Below, piece by piece: positions 44,930 to 57,740 of a stretch of DNA of 64,000 nucleotides. Both the position numbers and the translations under genes were made by a program. Location of the stretch: positions 1 through 64,000 of the forward strand of contig JAAOOA010001158.1 in NCBI GenBank assembly GCA_012861695.1. The letters are read 5' to 3'. Numbering within the stretch: the first letter of the stretch is position 1; each line of letters begins with the position of its first letter. Under the pieces are notes generated by a model that was not told where the DNA came from, searched no databases, and saw nothing but the letters and a program-made list of their open reading frames with translations. This stretch comes from Trematomus loennbergii. Lineage: Eukaryota > Chordata > Actinopteri > Perciformes > Nototheniidae.

Positions 44930-45869
44930 TACCCCTTTCACACCAACGGTATTTCAGGGCCGGTTCGGTGCTGGTGCTTGAAAAGCACCGGGTTTTCCTG
45001 TTCACACCGCAGCGCAGCAGCGTCATAGCTCCGGAATCCGGTTCGTTTCGAGCACCAAAAAGTTGTCCGTCTAGAAGCAAGAACCATACGTCACGCTTAC
45101 GTCGGAGGGGGGCGAGATTAACCTGAGCTAACACTTAAGGCGAGTACGGCAAATAAAAGTTGTAACAAGCAGTAGTGCTGAGCAAAGTGACTAGAACGCA
45201 ACCACACACTTGTTAAAAAAAACACACTTTATAAAGTCAGGCAACACTAACCAGGCTTCGTGTGATTCTGTTTATTTGTACCTTACTTTGACCATCCGTT
45301 CGCTGTTATTGATCATTGTGGAGAGCAGGCAGACGTTTTGTTTGTTATTATAGCAGCTATCGGATGGAATCAATACATGGGCTGCACAGGTTGTCATGTC
45401 CGACTATCACAAGTAGAATCATAATGAAAAATACGTCGGTAAAAAGTGCCTGTAGAAAACTGCTTAGCAAGTAGTCAGTTTAGCTTCGGTTGCTATGCTA
45501 ACATCACCCATGTTATACCAGAGAAACTTTCATAACAGCGTTGTGATGCCAAACAGCGTCAATTCAGACTGACACACATTCACTTAAGGGGAACTGGGGA
45601 TATGTATCAGCTGCTTGTGTGACAGTCAGACAGTGAATACTTTAGAGCCGTGTGAGCTAACCCGGAGCTAACGGGAGAATACACTCCCGTTGAAGAGCAG
45701 CCAGCCAGCACTGCAGCGGTCGGTAAATGCCGCTGAAACACATTAATAAACAATGAACCACGGCACTCTGGAGAAAAGTATAAGGTTGGAGAAGTCGTTA
45801 TTTAATTTAATCTGGCTTCGTATGATTAAAAGCAACGCAGTCCCCGGCCCGTTGTTGTTGTGAGGTGAG
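44930..45869. mobile_element. CCCCTTTCACACC element, copy D (right end missing)
   Basis: Nearly identical to copy C from the left TIR up to gttgtgaggtgag (45857-45869), where it stops. The missing right end is found 10.7 kb away as copy E. Confidence 0.8.
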
Positions 45870-45883
45870 GCTCACCTCACAAC
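45857..45883. repeat. 27-bp palindrome at the copy D breakpoint
   Basis: gttgtgaggtgag, one G, then its exact complement ctcacctcacaac. The same 13-mer starts copy E at 56585. Confidence 0.9.
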
Positions 45884-46021
45884 CTCATCCTGGGCAAGGT
45901 CTACAAGCGCAAGGGGATGGACGAGCCCTCGGGAGTAGGAGCCAAAGTGTCCAGGTTCAAAAGATGCCGTCGTGCACGTGCTGTGGCCAAAAAGTACAGG
46001 CGCAAGTCTTCTGCCCTGTGA
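45872..46021 (+). pseudogene. Coding-like fragment, basic C-terminus of unknown protein
   Basis: One frame reads NLILGKVYKRKGMDEPSGVG, then AKVSRFKRCRRARAVAKKYR and RKSSAL before TGA at 46019-46021. G/C-ending codons (ctc atc ctg ggc aag gtc) are unlike the AT-rich surroundings and favour real coding origin. It starts abruptly in the palindrome at 45871-45883 and has no ATG or acceptor that I can defend. I do not recognise the protein. Confidence 0.4.
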
Positions 46022-46244
46022 AGAGGATGTCTCCATCAAAGGGTCTGGAGAACACAGTCTACAACAGTTACCAACATTTTACAGCTGTTGTTGACACGTT
46101 GGAGCAATGACCTGTTGCTATGTAAATATTGTAAATAGTATTTAAATGTTTTTCAACTTGCTGTGTTATCATTTTTATTTTTCATGTTTTATATTTATTA
46201 TGTATATAGTAAATATATGTACGTCATTAATGTAAATAGTTGTA

Positions 46245-46570
46245 TGTACATTACATTACATGTTACTTGTTAGACGCTTTTATCCAAAGCGACTTACATA
46301 CTCAATACTGTGGGCAATCCCCACAGGAGCAATTCGGGGTGAAGTTTATTTTTCATGTCGACTTTTATATTTGATGTATATTGTAAATAGTTTTCATTCA
46401 TATGTACGTCATTAATGTAAAAAGTGTAAATACTTGTATGTACATTACATTACATGTTACTTGTTAAACGCTTTCATCCAAAGCGACTTACATACTCAAT
46501 ACTGTGGGGTGAAGTGTCTTGCTTGCTTGTTACAGCTCTCAGGACATCAGGAGGAGGAAACAGCTAGCTT
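46245..46570 (+). repeat. Two copies of a fish SINE-like tail block
   Basis: cgcttttatccaaagcgact (46276) and cgctttcatccaaagcgact (46468), each followed by tacatactcaatactgtggg, are the hallmark text of a widespread fish repeat. The segment between contains a further short duplication of tgtacgtcattaatgtaaa. Confidence 0.65.
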
Positions 46571-46602
46571 GGCTCTCATAGTTTCCCACACTTCTAAAAC
46601 CA

Positions 46603-48272
<1,670 letters not shown>

Positions 48273-48368
48273 CTGAAATAATCAACACAACTACAGCTGA
48301 CACAAAACAAGACAACTCAATGCAACCGACAGACACAACAAAACTAATCTACAGCTACTTCGTAGGTT

Positions 48369-48480
48369 CATAGCAGAGGTGAGAAGTAACTAAGTACATT
48401 TACTCAAGTACTGTACTTAAGTACTATTTAGAGGTACTTTTACTTTACTTGAGTATTTCCATTTAATGCTACTTTGTCTG
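48369..48480 (+). repeat. Relic of the tactcaagtac element
   Basis: gtaactaagtacatttactc, aagtactgtacttaagtact and ttgagtatttccatttaatg form the left end of the family whose right part is at 6845-7216. Confidence 0.6.
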
Positions 48481-49690
48481 CGACAATAGGAGACAGTAAT
48501 AAAGCTGCTTCACTGAAGAGGAGAAACTCACAGCTCCAGGACTCTGTCAGTCAGGAGGAGACTAGAAACAAGTCAATAAACTGAGGATTCATCCTGTAAC
48601 ATAAAGGAGTTACCTAACAGAAACCAGTATGCTAACGGTAATAAAGAAGAGTTACCGTACTAAAACAATATGCTGAAGGTAAAAAGGGAGCGTTACTAAA
48701 CTAACGGTATGCATATAACTTATGAGTATACTGTGGGATAAATAATGTTAGAGAAAGTAATTAAGGTATTTCCTCCACCTGAATGAGAATAAAAGACACA
48801 CACTTATATTGCTTATATTTAGTGTTTTATCACATTATGTGCAGTGCCTTGTCTTATGCTGCTGTGACGTAAACATGTTCCAAATTGATCAATTTAGTCA
48901 ATGTGATGCTAAGCAGAGGAGAAAATTGTAGAAAGGTCAGATAGTTATTAACGTTACATGCAAATGACTTTAATCATTACGATAAAAAGTTATTATTATT
49001 AAATTATTAATATAATACAAATATTTAGATATAATTCTTCATAATCTGTGTAGCAACTTACATTCTAATTTACAGCTCACAGTTTGTTCACTTTTATTTC
49101 ATTAAAATGACTTTATTCACATAGAAATGACATTAATGGTTGTTTGAACCACGGTTATAACGCTATCTGTGTCATTAACTATCACTAAGTTAACACAGAA
49201 AGCAAACATTAGCTAGTGAGACTGTTTAATGTACTCCATGTATACAGTATTTTCTGTATATTGTGTATTCTTTAGATACTCTAGTCATGTGTCCTGTGTG
49301 TAAACTTGCTGCTAATGCTTCATTTTTATTATATCTTATTGCATCTTTTAAATATGTTTAACTCGTGTAATGCCTGAAAACACTTCTGCTGTGACACAAT
49401 CATTTCCCAGTTTAAGATAAATCATTATTTAAATAAAGTATATAATTTATATATTTAATGAGCTAAACCGTCGCTTAGCTTAGCGTTAGCTGCTAACTGA
49501 AGAACCCCATTCATTTCAATGGGAAAAATGCTACGTCACGGTGAGTGGCGATGCTAATAAGCTAGTTAGCATATATTTAAAACCATATCTATGGTAAAGA
49601 GCACCAACACAACAACTCAAACTGTCTTAAAGACAACTGGTGTAATAAATAACTAACATAAAGTCAGCTGAGCATTACAAATAAACTGTT
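48481..49690. other. Zinc-finger intron 1, AT-rich
   Basis: A decayed copy of the cagtgccttgtcttatgctg LINE-tail text lies at 48840-48890. Otherwise I see nothing. Confidence 0.4.
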
Positions 49691-49696
49691 ACTCAC

Positions 49697-49860
49697 CCAG
49701 AGCCAAACTAGAATAATAACTGTAGCTGTTAGCCGTTAGCTGTTAGCCGTTAGCTGTTAGCCGTTAGCTGTTAGCGATAGCTTTTAGACGATAGCTGTTA
49801 GACTTCAGCTGTTAGCCGATAGCTTTTAGACTTTATTTAAAGATAATTTGAGACTATTTT
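49697..49860 (-). promoter_or_regulatory. Possible 5' exon/promoter of zinc-finger gene with short tandem repeat
   Basis: A GTGAGT donor at 49696 (minus strand) ends a segment without ATG, a plausible 5' UTR exon. Just upstream, 49725-49830 is an imperfect tandem of gctgttagccgtta (12-14 bp). There is no TATA box. Confidence 0.3.
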
Positions 49861-50628
49861 TGTCACACATTTTAAGTTTTTTTGTGAGTCTCTTTCTTCC
49901 AAGATTACAGCTGTTGTGTTAAATAAGATAACTTCTTGTGAGGGCTACAAGCCTCACAAACGAACACACATCCTAAAGGTTATGCTTTTGTTTACATCAG
50001 ACATACACAGACACATTGATTTGAAACAGCTTTGTTTTTGCTAGATTGAGTGCACGCAATATTGTTTAAAATATCTATTGTTAATTGTGTTGTGTGTAAT
50101 CATATTGTCAGTGTCTTACAGCTCACCGTCCTCCTGCCAAAGGCTGCGCTGATGGAAAACACCTGCCTTCATAGATGTGTCAGCTAATTGGACTACGCCA
50201 TTCCTCTCAAACCCTGAGGGGTGTTTAAAGAGGCCACTCCATTTAAGCCACCCTTTTTTTTAGAGCCTGTCCCCCCTGCACGCAACAATGGACTGGCCAG
50301 TAGGGCTATACATTCCTGCAGTGTGGAGATGAGGGGGGGTATGTGAGTTGCTCTTGGGCAGAAGAGCACACAGGATGTCACCCATTTTTGTGACGTTTTG
50401 TTTATGCGTTAAATGCTAGATTGTGTATGTTTATATCTACACCTTTTTGTTTAAACCTAATTGATTTTATTACCCATCTTAAAACTGTACATATATTGGG
50501 TAAATAAAATCCTTATTTTGCACCTCAATCTGCATTCCTGATTTTTGCGTACCCTGGTCCTTCACACTTCTGATTCCTGATTAACTGTAAACTAAGCTGG
50601 TGTAAATACACTTAATGAAACCTCTGCA
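49861..50628. other. Unassigned; possible old LTR or SINE-like block
   Basis: 50190-50590 is a coherent block ending in aataaaatccttattttgca, with a poly(A)-signal-like AATAAA at about 50502. It may be a solo LTR, but I find no clean ends or duplication. Confidence 0.3.
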
Positions 50629-51050
50629 GGGTTGCGGTCGAATACTCCAAAAAAACAGCTCCTAAATTCTAACCCTATCGTCTATTCCTTGACCTCGGAG
50701 TGAAACGTCATGGGGTTAAGGGATAGTGGATAGGAGAATTCTAAAGGATTTAGGAGAAGAGACTGCGGTACTTTAGAGAATCCGACTGCACTTTCACTAT
50801 CCGACGTGTTTATGATGCGCCAGCATAGGTCATAAATGTGCGCCTGCTGCTGTGGGGAAACTATGGAAACTACAGTTTTCTATACAGCGGACTACAACTT
50901 GGATGTTTAATAAGAACGAGGGACTACTGTAAACTCATCTAGAGACTCTGCACCGTGCTCTGATGCTGTTGTTTTATGCTTTATGAACGGGGACAACAGA
51001 GAAACATATTCTTCATGACCAAAGTTGGAATTGAAATAAAAAAGGAAAGT

Positions 51051-51292
51051 TGTGGTGACCACTATTTAACTAGGGTACATAATTCACGCATGGAACTACG
51101 GGTTGGGGGTATTGTTTCCGCCCGGACATATATGTTGACGGTACCTCCGGGGTACCTACTGTGTGTGTGTCTCTTTCACTTTCTCTTGTCTCCTGTGCCT
51201 TCGACCCGACAGCATGTCGATTTCTGCTCCTCAATAAAGTGGGATTTGCACCTCCAATGCACCGCCTCCGTCTCCCTTCTCTCGGCACTACA
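51051..51292 (+). repeat. 5' LTR
   Basis: Matches 52387-52628 almost base for base, so the insertion is likely young. Confidence 0.85.
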
Positions 51293-52386
51293 GTGGTGAC
51301 CCTGACATAAGTCTCGCGAAGGATCCGAGACTGAAGCGAACACGGCAAAAAGCACAGCTTTTCTCGAAATGCCGGGGATTTTTGGAGACCTCCGTAGCTG
51401 CCTCGTGCGCTCGGACTGTGGCTCGGTGCGCCCCACGGAATGGACGCGGACGACGCTCGCCATTTCCACGGCTTTTCGGCTCTGGGGGACGGCAAGCCTT
51501 CCATGGGGCCGGTACGCGACCGTGCCGGGTTGGTTCGGGATATGCGGCTGCATGTCCGGCCTGCGACTGACGGCCGTCGAGATCAGCTAGCCACGACTGC
51601 TAACGGCTAGCAGCTGGCAACAGCTAACAACGGCTAGCCACAGCAGCTAGCGGCTGACATCCGACTGTTTTTTAATTTTAATTTTGTTTTTTTGTGGTGC
51701 CGGAGAGGAGGTTCGATCAAGTCTGGTCGGCCTCGCGTGGATCCTCTCGCTATTTCGCCCACCTGTTTTTGTTCGTGGACAGGACGACCCTTTTTGAGCT
51801 TTTTCTGGTGCCTGAGAGGAGGTTCGACCATGGCTGGTCGGCCTCGTGTGGACCCTCTCGCTGTTTCACCACCTCGACGGCGGCTTCGGACGTCACACAG
51901 TGGCGCGCTTCTGGACCCCGTCTCGCCTCTTCCCTCGCCTCGGCGGTTTCGAACGTCACCCGTGCCTTCATCGGCCCGCGGGTGGCGCGCTTCGGGACCC
52001 TGCCTGGCCTCTTCTCTGACCGCGGCTCACGGTTCGCCTCGACGGCGCCCCGTCTGGCCTCTCCCCTGTCCACGGCTCCCTCCTCCCGGGGACACGGCTC
52101 CTTCCTCCCGAGGACTTCGTGCCCGCCGCCGCTGTGCCTTCGCCTGCGGCTGGGCAGCGCTCCTCCATGATGGGGACCTCCGGGTTTTTCGCGCCCGTCC
52201 CCACGTCTCGACACAGCGACCCTGCTTTCTGCGGCCCCCTGACGACGGCCCGTTCCGGCCCGCCACCCGCCCTCCGGTGGGGATGCCCTCGCCTTCGTTG
52301 GGGCCCCTACCCTCTCCTGCGGCCCCCTGTGGTGCTTCCTCCCGGACGCGAGGATTGTGTCCATGGTTGAATTCTGGGGGGGCTTG

Positions 52387-52628
52387 TGTGGTGACCACTA
52401 TTTAACTAGGGTACATAATTCACGCATGGAACTACGGGTTGGGGGTATTGTTTCCGCCCGGACATATATGTTGACGGTACCTCCGGGGTACCTACTGTGT
52501 GTGTGTCTCTTTCACTTTCTCTTGTCTCCTGTGCCTTCGACCCGACAGCATGTCGATTTCTGCTCCTCAATAAAGTGGGATTTGCACCTCCAATGCACCG
52601 CCTCCGTCTCCCTTCTCTCGGCACTACA
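52387..52628 (+). repeat. 3' LTR
   Basis: Pair of 51051-51292. The open frames that read through it are incidental. Confidence 0.85.
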
Positions 52629-53270
52629 AGTGAAACTTATGCTCGTCACCCTCTCCCTCCGGTCCTCATTAATACAAATGATCCCAATACGTATGATTGT
52701 ATGAAAAGATCTTAAAATCAATACAAATGTATTTATTAAACGTTAGTCCTTAACATCTATCACTGTGTATATCACCATTCAAACATCTTTTAAAAGTTGA
52801 ACAAACCCCACACAGCTCAGTAAAGACTGTGAAATGTTGACTTTATTTGATCATTTCAGTCAAAACTAACGTTCATATTTCTCTTTTTGATTATAATACT
52901 GATGAACGTTCAAAACAAAGCACTTTGGCAACTTACCACATACGTTTTAAAATGCTTAATAAGCACCGTAACTTTCATGATATCATTTCTCGTTCATAAT
53001 CGGTTGTTTCCGTGAACGGCCGACTGTTGTGTGACGGCAAATGCCGCGGCCGCAAGGCATTGTGGGGCAGCATTTTCTCCTCTCCTTTCGGTTAGGGAGG
53101 TCCAGTGGTTCCTAGCTAAAGGAGGTTATAAAGGAAGTTTGAAACCTCCTTTCCTTTTAATTTAGAGAATTCGAACGGCACTTATCATGGCTGCCACTGA
53201 GGGACTTCCGGGTCATTTCACTCCGTTAGGAAGGTTCCTAAACTAAATGGACTATTCGAATGCAACCCGG

Positions 53271-53600
53271 GGCCCGTTCTCATGTCTTCAAATGTCCCTC
53301 CTCGACTCCCTCCTCAACTCCTATCCTCGAGACTTAGTCCCGCCCACAGGAGATGCGAGCGGAGGAGCCGAGGAGGGGAGCCGAGGAGAGAGGAGGGGAA
53401 GCAGCAGGCGGTTAGAGAAATGAGAACTCCTCTCCTCTGAGCGGTCATTTTAAAGAGACGTCCATTAATGATGACAGGAGGCACAGCAGCCTCTGTCTGA
53501 TGGACAGATGTGTTCATGACGACTTATATATTTACTTTTAATTCATTCACAGTGCGGTATAATGAGACAATAACAGGCTACAGATGCGGACATACACACA

Positions 53601-53651
<51 letters not shown>

Positions 53652-54421
53652 GTATATATTTATATAAATATATACAATTTTAGAATCAAACAGAGCACTC
53701 TCATAATAACGTAACACTATCAGAGACTGGATATATCCCCCCCCCCCCCCTCTGGTCGCTACAATGAGGGAAATAAATGACGGGCCAAAAGTTTTATTTA
53801 CAAGTATTACAAGTAAGCAGAGGACACCAAACCAACTGAGACCTGTCTGTCCGCTGCATCTACGCACACACTGCACCACACACACCTACACCACACACAC
53901 GCACCTACAGCTCCTAAAGCATATCATCAGGCTACAGCCGTTGTGTATTTTATTATGTGAAGCACTAAATGGTTTTAGAAAAATATCGACTTTGTTTGTA
54001 GATATCTACTAAACTATATTATACACACTGCTCTGCTTTCTGCACGGACCTCACAGCTGTTCTCACTGTAAACATTGCGTCGCGATGAAAGCAGTTAATA
54101 CAATAATATCCGGGGGATGCATGCAGAGCTGTGATTGGCTGAGATAAGTCCGGCCGTGCGTCACGACTCTTTGAAACATCTCTGTTGCCGGAAATGCATC
54201 CACGAAGGAGCCGTGGAGGACCGTGGAGGACCCATCAGTGTATCCTCGGTTATAGCTCCTCCAGAGAGCCTCCTCGACGCTCGATGCTCGGTCCTCGATG
54301 TGCATTTAGAGAAATGAGATGTCCTTCAACATGGCGCGCTAAAATTCATTTCCGGGTCACTACCGGAGGACCGAGGAGTCGAGGAGTCGAGGAGGGACAT
54401 TTGATGACATGAGAAAGGGCC
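53271..54421. mobile_element. TIR element 2 of the CNG chain
   Basis: Inverted ends of about 40 bp: ggcccgttctcatgtcttca on the left, and on the right its mirror tgatgacatgagaaagggcc. They are flanked by CGG at 53268-53270 and 54422-54424. Contains (CA)n at 53585-53646 and C11 near 53738. No coding motif. Confidence 0.75.
53585..53646 (+). repeat. (CA)n microsatellite
   Basis: CA repeats followed by a TA-rich tract to about 53680. Confidence 0.95.
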
Positions 54422-54424
54422 CGG

Positions 54425-54816
54425 GGGTGTTTCTCAATCGCGAGTAAAGCTGCTTCAGAGCCACTATTTCAAGCATACTACGTCATCGAGTGCCGCCGAA
54501 GTACTGTTCCAATCTCCAGTATACTTGGAAATCTACCGAGCCCGGCGTACTCCGTTTGGAGAAATATCGAGTCTGCACACGAGTAGACTTCGCGGTCTTA
54601 AAATCCCCACAATGCTTTGCGCACAGACCAATTTCCCCAAATCTGTGGCGGAAGATGTAAGGCGGGGCGTCTCATATGACGCACACCTGCACACTTGCTA
54701 GCGTGTTCCACACTTCGTTTTCGAATGCCAGGAAAGTATTCTTGACTCGCTTCTGAAGCAAGATGCTCGGCAGACATGTGCTACCAAGCAAGCGTACTCG
54801 CGATTGAGAAACACCC
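54425..54816. mobile_element. TIR element 3 of the CNG chain
   Basis: The left end gggtgtttctcaatcgcgag is mirrored by ctcgcgattgagaaacaccc. CGG lies at 54422-54424 and 54817-54819. It has 392 bp and no coding capacity. The left CGG is shared with element 2. Confidence 0.8.
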
Positions 54817-54835
54817 CGGGTGTCTAATCCACTCA

Positions 54836-56573
54836 CCTCTTCTTCGACTTCTCTCGGTTTTTGGCGGATTGCAAAGAACTTTAAAGGTGCATACCGCCAC
54901 CTACTGTACATGAGTGTGATTGAATCATCATATCATTCCATCTCTCATGGACGTATCTATCTATGATCTAAACAAAAAATAAATAAATCACAAAAACATA
55001 AAATAAATAAAACAAAACAAAATAAAAATCTATGATCTTTCCTGACCTAATGTTAATTATTTTTCCTACCCCAGTTTCCCTCAGAAAGGTAAACAGTGCC
55101 TTTCTGGTAGCTCTTACTCCTTCTGTTCCCAGAATACCAACCACACTCCATTCCCTCTCTGCCTCTAAAACTTTAGCCTTTAGTTGTCCTCTTCCAGCTT
55201 TATAGATGACCCAATGTAACAAGATATGTTCCACATGTTCTTTAACTCCACAGCTCCCACACTTGTCACTGTCACTTTTCCCCATGATATACAGCGTACC
55301 ATTCAATGCTGTGTGATCCAGTCTGAGTCTAGCTATCATGATTTCCTCCCTTCTGTTTCTTTCTTTATAAATATTAATTGTGATTGTCTTTTGAACTTTA
55401 TGATATTCTTTGCCTTTCTGGTCTTTCTCCCACCTTTTCTGCCAGATCTCCATCCCTTTCTTCTTAATGACTGCTTTTCCTTCTCCTTCTCCAAGTTGAA
55501 CTGTAATGTTATTTCCTTTTGTAGTGCACTTTTTGCTCATTATCAGCACACTCGTTCCCTTTCACCCCCTCATGCAGGCACCCAGCAGAACTGCAGATCC
55601 ATACCGCCTCTGTGAAGTCTTGACAGGCTGTGGTTAAGTTCTATGAGAATGTCTTCTCTGGCAGTTGTTGACTGTATGCTTTTTAATATGGACAATGAAT
55701 CTGTGCATATCACCACCCTATCTGGTCTGACCTCTTCAACCCACTGTAATCCTATTATTACTGCCAGCATTTGTGTTGCGTATACTGATAGTTGATCAGA
55801 CGCTCTTTTTGAGATCGATATTTTAAAGTCTGGGATGTGTATACCAACTCCAACACACTCTTCCTTGTTCTTAGAACCATCTGTGTACATTTGAGGTAAT
55901 TGTAGTACTTTTCATTCAGGTACATACTTGTTTTAATTCCCACTTCATTTATTTGCCACTCTTTTTTCCTTTCTACGATACTCACATATGTTTACTTCTG
56001 GGAAAAGCCATGGGGAACACGGCTAAATGGGCTTGCTTTGGCAAACGTGATGGTCTCCACTCCATGCCCTCGTTCTCTCCTTACTCGTCCAGCCAAACCC
56101 ACGCCCCTGGAACTTTGCATATTCCCACAATCCTGTATTTCTGTTTGTGATATTTTCCTCTCCACTTCCTTGTAGCCTGACCCAGTATGACAGAGCAAGT
56201 TTCTCTCTTCTGATCTCCAGAGGTGTCTCTCCTGCTTCTATCAGAACTGCATTGATAGGGGATGACTTTATCGCTCCAATACACAGCCGCAATGCTTTAT
56301 ATTGTATTCTATCCTAAAAGCGATGTTTTGCTGCTGCTCCATACACTATACAACCATAGTCTATTGTGGACCTCATAATTGATCTGTATATGTCTATTAA
56401 TGCTTGTTTGTCTGCGCCCCAGTTGCATCCAGCTACAGCTCGTAATAGATTTAATACTTTTTTGCATTTTGTTTCCACTTGATTAATATGCATTTTCCAT
56501 GTGTATTTGCTATCAAACCACAGTCCTAGGTATTTGAACTCATTCACCTTTGTCATTGGACGATCATAGTGTT
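54836..56573 (-). pseudogene. I-clade LINE 3' half with RNase H, 5'-truncated
   Basis: Reading from 56573 down: the end of the RT domain (EFKYLGLWFDSKYTWKMHIN, then RSTIDYGCIVYG), a linker, RNase H with YTDGSKNKEECVGVGIHIP and VVICTDSLSILKSIQS (55890-55570), and a zinc-knuckle-like tail CGSCGVKEHVEHILLH (55549-54968). The position where RNase H carries its catalytic Glu reads Q (YATQMLAV), and the frame breaks after WVPA before the last catalytic His region. The 3' UTR carries gtaggtggcggtatgcacct. The domain order matches I/Nimb-type LINEs. Inactive. Confidence 0.75.
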
Positions 56574-56583
56574 AGCTGTTGGC

Positions 56584-56774
56584 TGTTGTGAGGTGAGCTC
56601 CGGCGTTGGGGAGAAACTCAGCGACGTAAACTGTGACGTCATGACGCAGCAGCGGCAGCACCAGTCGGTCTCTGAGCGGTGTGAAAAGAGCCGGAGCTAA
56701 ACCGAAGAACCGGTTCTGAACCAGAAAAGCTCTAGCACGGAGCTTGAACCGGAGTTGCGTTGGTGTGAAAGGGG
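56584..56774. mobile_element. CCCCTTTCACACC element, copy E (right end only)
   Basis: Runs from tgttgtgaggtgag to gttggtgtgaaagggg. It supplies exactly the part missing from copy D, sharing 14 bp with its broken end. Confidence 0.75.
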
Positions 56775-57029
56775 CATTAGAGAATAAATGAAAAACAGGT
56801 ATGAAATACTATATGACAGTAAAACAAGAATACAGTTTTAAAAGGGGAGTGATTTGTAAAATATCCATAAAGAAAAAGTACATCTGTTTACAGTTCTGTT
56901 TCATATGGGTGTTGAGAGATGTATCCATAGATCTCTTCATGTTGCTCTCAAAAGTGCACCAGATTGATGCTTTTAACTTCAATAATAATAAAAAAAAAAT
57001 CTTCTCCGATATGCCGTGAGCTGATTATC
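56775..57029. other. No feature seen
   Basis: AT-rich spacer with an A-rich run near 56990-57000. Confidence 0.4.
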
Positions 57030-57740
57030 CAACCCAGTCTCACGGCATTTCGTGTTATAGTCACGTTATTTAATCTATTGATTCGTGTGCACCACCACGA
57101 TTATCCCCTTATTTTCGTGTCACACAGAACGATTTTAAAAGCAATGTATTTCTATTGGTAATGTGTTTCGTGCCTGCAACACGTCTTTTTCTCGGTCTGG
57201 TCGTGGAAGACCGGAAGCTGTGTGGTTCATAAAAACATGTTCTTACTCAATATCAAGCCACGATTATTGCTTTTATTTAAAATCGTATCATTTCGGACTT
57301 TTGTTGCCGTCTGTGAGGAAAATAAATGGGGCTCAGAGCCTCAGGATACTGAAATCTGTATTTTTAAAATATTTTTTTCCTTCTAATTTGTTATTCTTTT
57401 CAAAATAACACACTGTTATTTACTCAACAATAAACACAATTATCCTTGTTTTTATTTATTGGTTTAATTCGATAAGCTATTTTTACGTCTGTCAGGAACT
57501 GAATTTCAAAATAAAGTCCGAAACAATACCAGAAACAGATTTAGGACTTTTCAATAATCCTCAGCGGTGATTGGATGTTTTAGCCGCAATGCACGTAGGG
57601 ATATGGTGTTTATGCACACGTTTCTTTCGTGTCAGAAAGCACGATTTTCAAAGTAATGCATTTTAAGTGGAAGAATTGTTCGTGTCTCCTCTTCGTGTCT
57701 CGGGAAGCCGGAAGCTGTATTATTTTTCTAATGTTTATTT
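57030..57740. repeat. Repeat block with internal duplication upstream of the KDZ gene
   Basis: 57112-57215 (cgtgtcacacagaacgattt through gaccggaagctgt) is repeated in diverged form at 57624-57718 (cgtgtcagaaagcacgattt through gccggaagctgt). The start cagtctcacggcatttcgtg looks like a repeat terminus, but no matching inverted end was found downstream of the transposase. Confidence 0.4.

Larger units (their letters stand above)
51051..52628 (+). mobile_element. Short non-autonomous LTR retrotransposon
   Basis: Direct LTRs of about 242 bp lie at 51051-51292 and 52387-52628, starting tgtggtgaccactatttaac and ending ctctcggcactaca. They are almost identical and contain AATAAA. The 1.1-kb interior is GC-rich with no gag, protease, RT or integrase motif. 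A tggtgaccctgaca stretch right after the 5' LTR could be the primer site, and a G-rich tract (attctggggggg) precedes the 3' LTR. The flanks share AAGT with one-base ambiguity. The interior has a 115-bp-spaced duplication (gagaggaggttcga at 51702 and about 51817). TRIM-like in design. Confidence 0.8.
50629..53268. mobile_element. TIR element 1 of the CNG chain, carrying an LTR element
   Basis: The left end gggttgcggtcgaatactcc and the right end ggactattcgaatgcaaccc are inverted. The core ends are GG..CC with CAG on the left (50627-50629) and CGG on the right (53268-53270). Without the LTR insertion (51051-52628) it would be about 1.06 kb. Interior mirror text includes cctaaattctaaccctat near the left end and gttcctaaactaaatgg near the right. 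No transposase. Confidence 0.65.

Noticed and set aside
49861..50628. Solo LTR at 49.86-50.6 kb
   Set aside because: Poly(A)-like signal and coherent block, but no TG..CA ends with a matching duplication could be found.
51692..52405. A 237-residue Pro/Arg-rich protein in the LTR element
   Set aside because: GC-rich DNA leaves long frames open in many phases, the frame runs into the 3' LTR and no gag motif is visible. Kept only as part of the element description.
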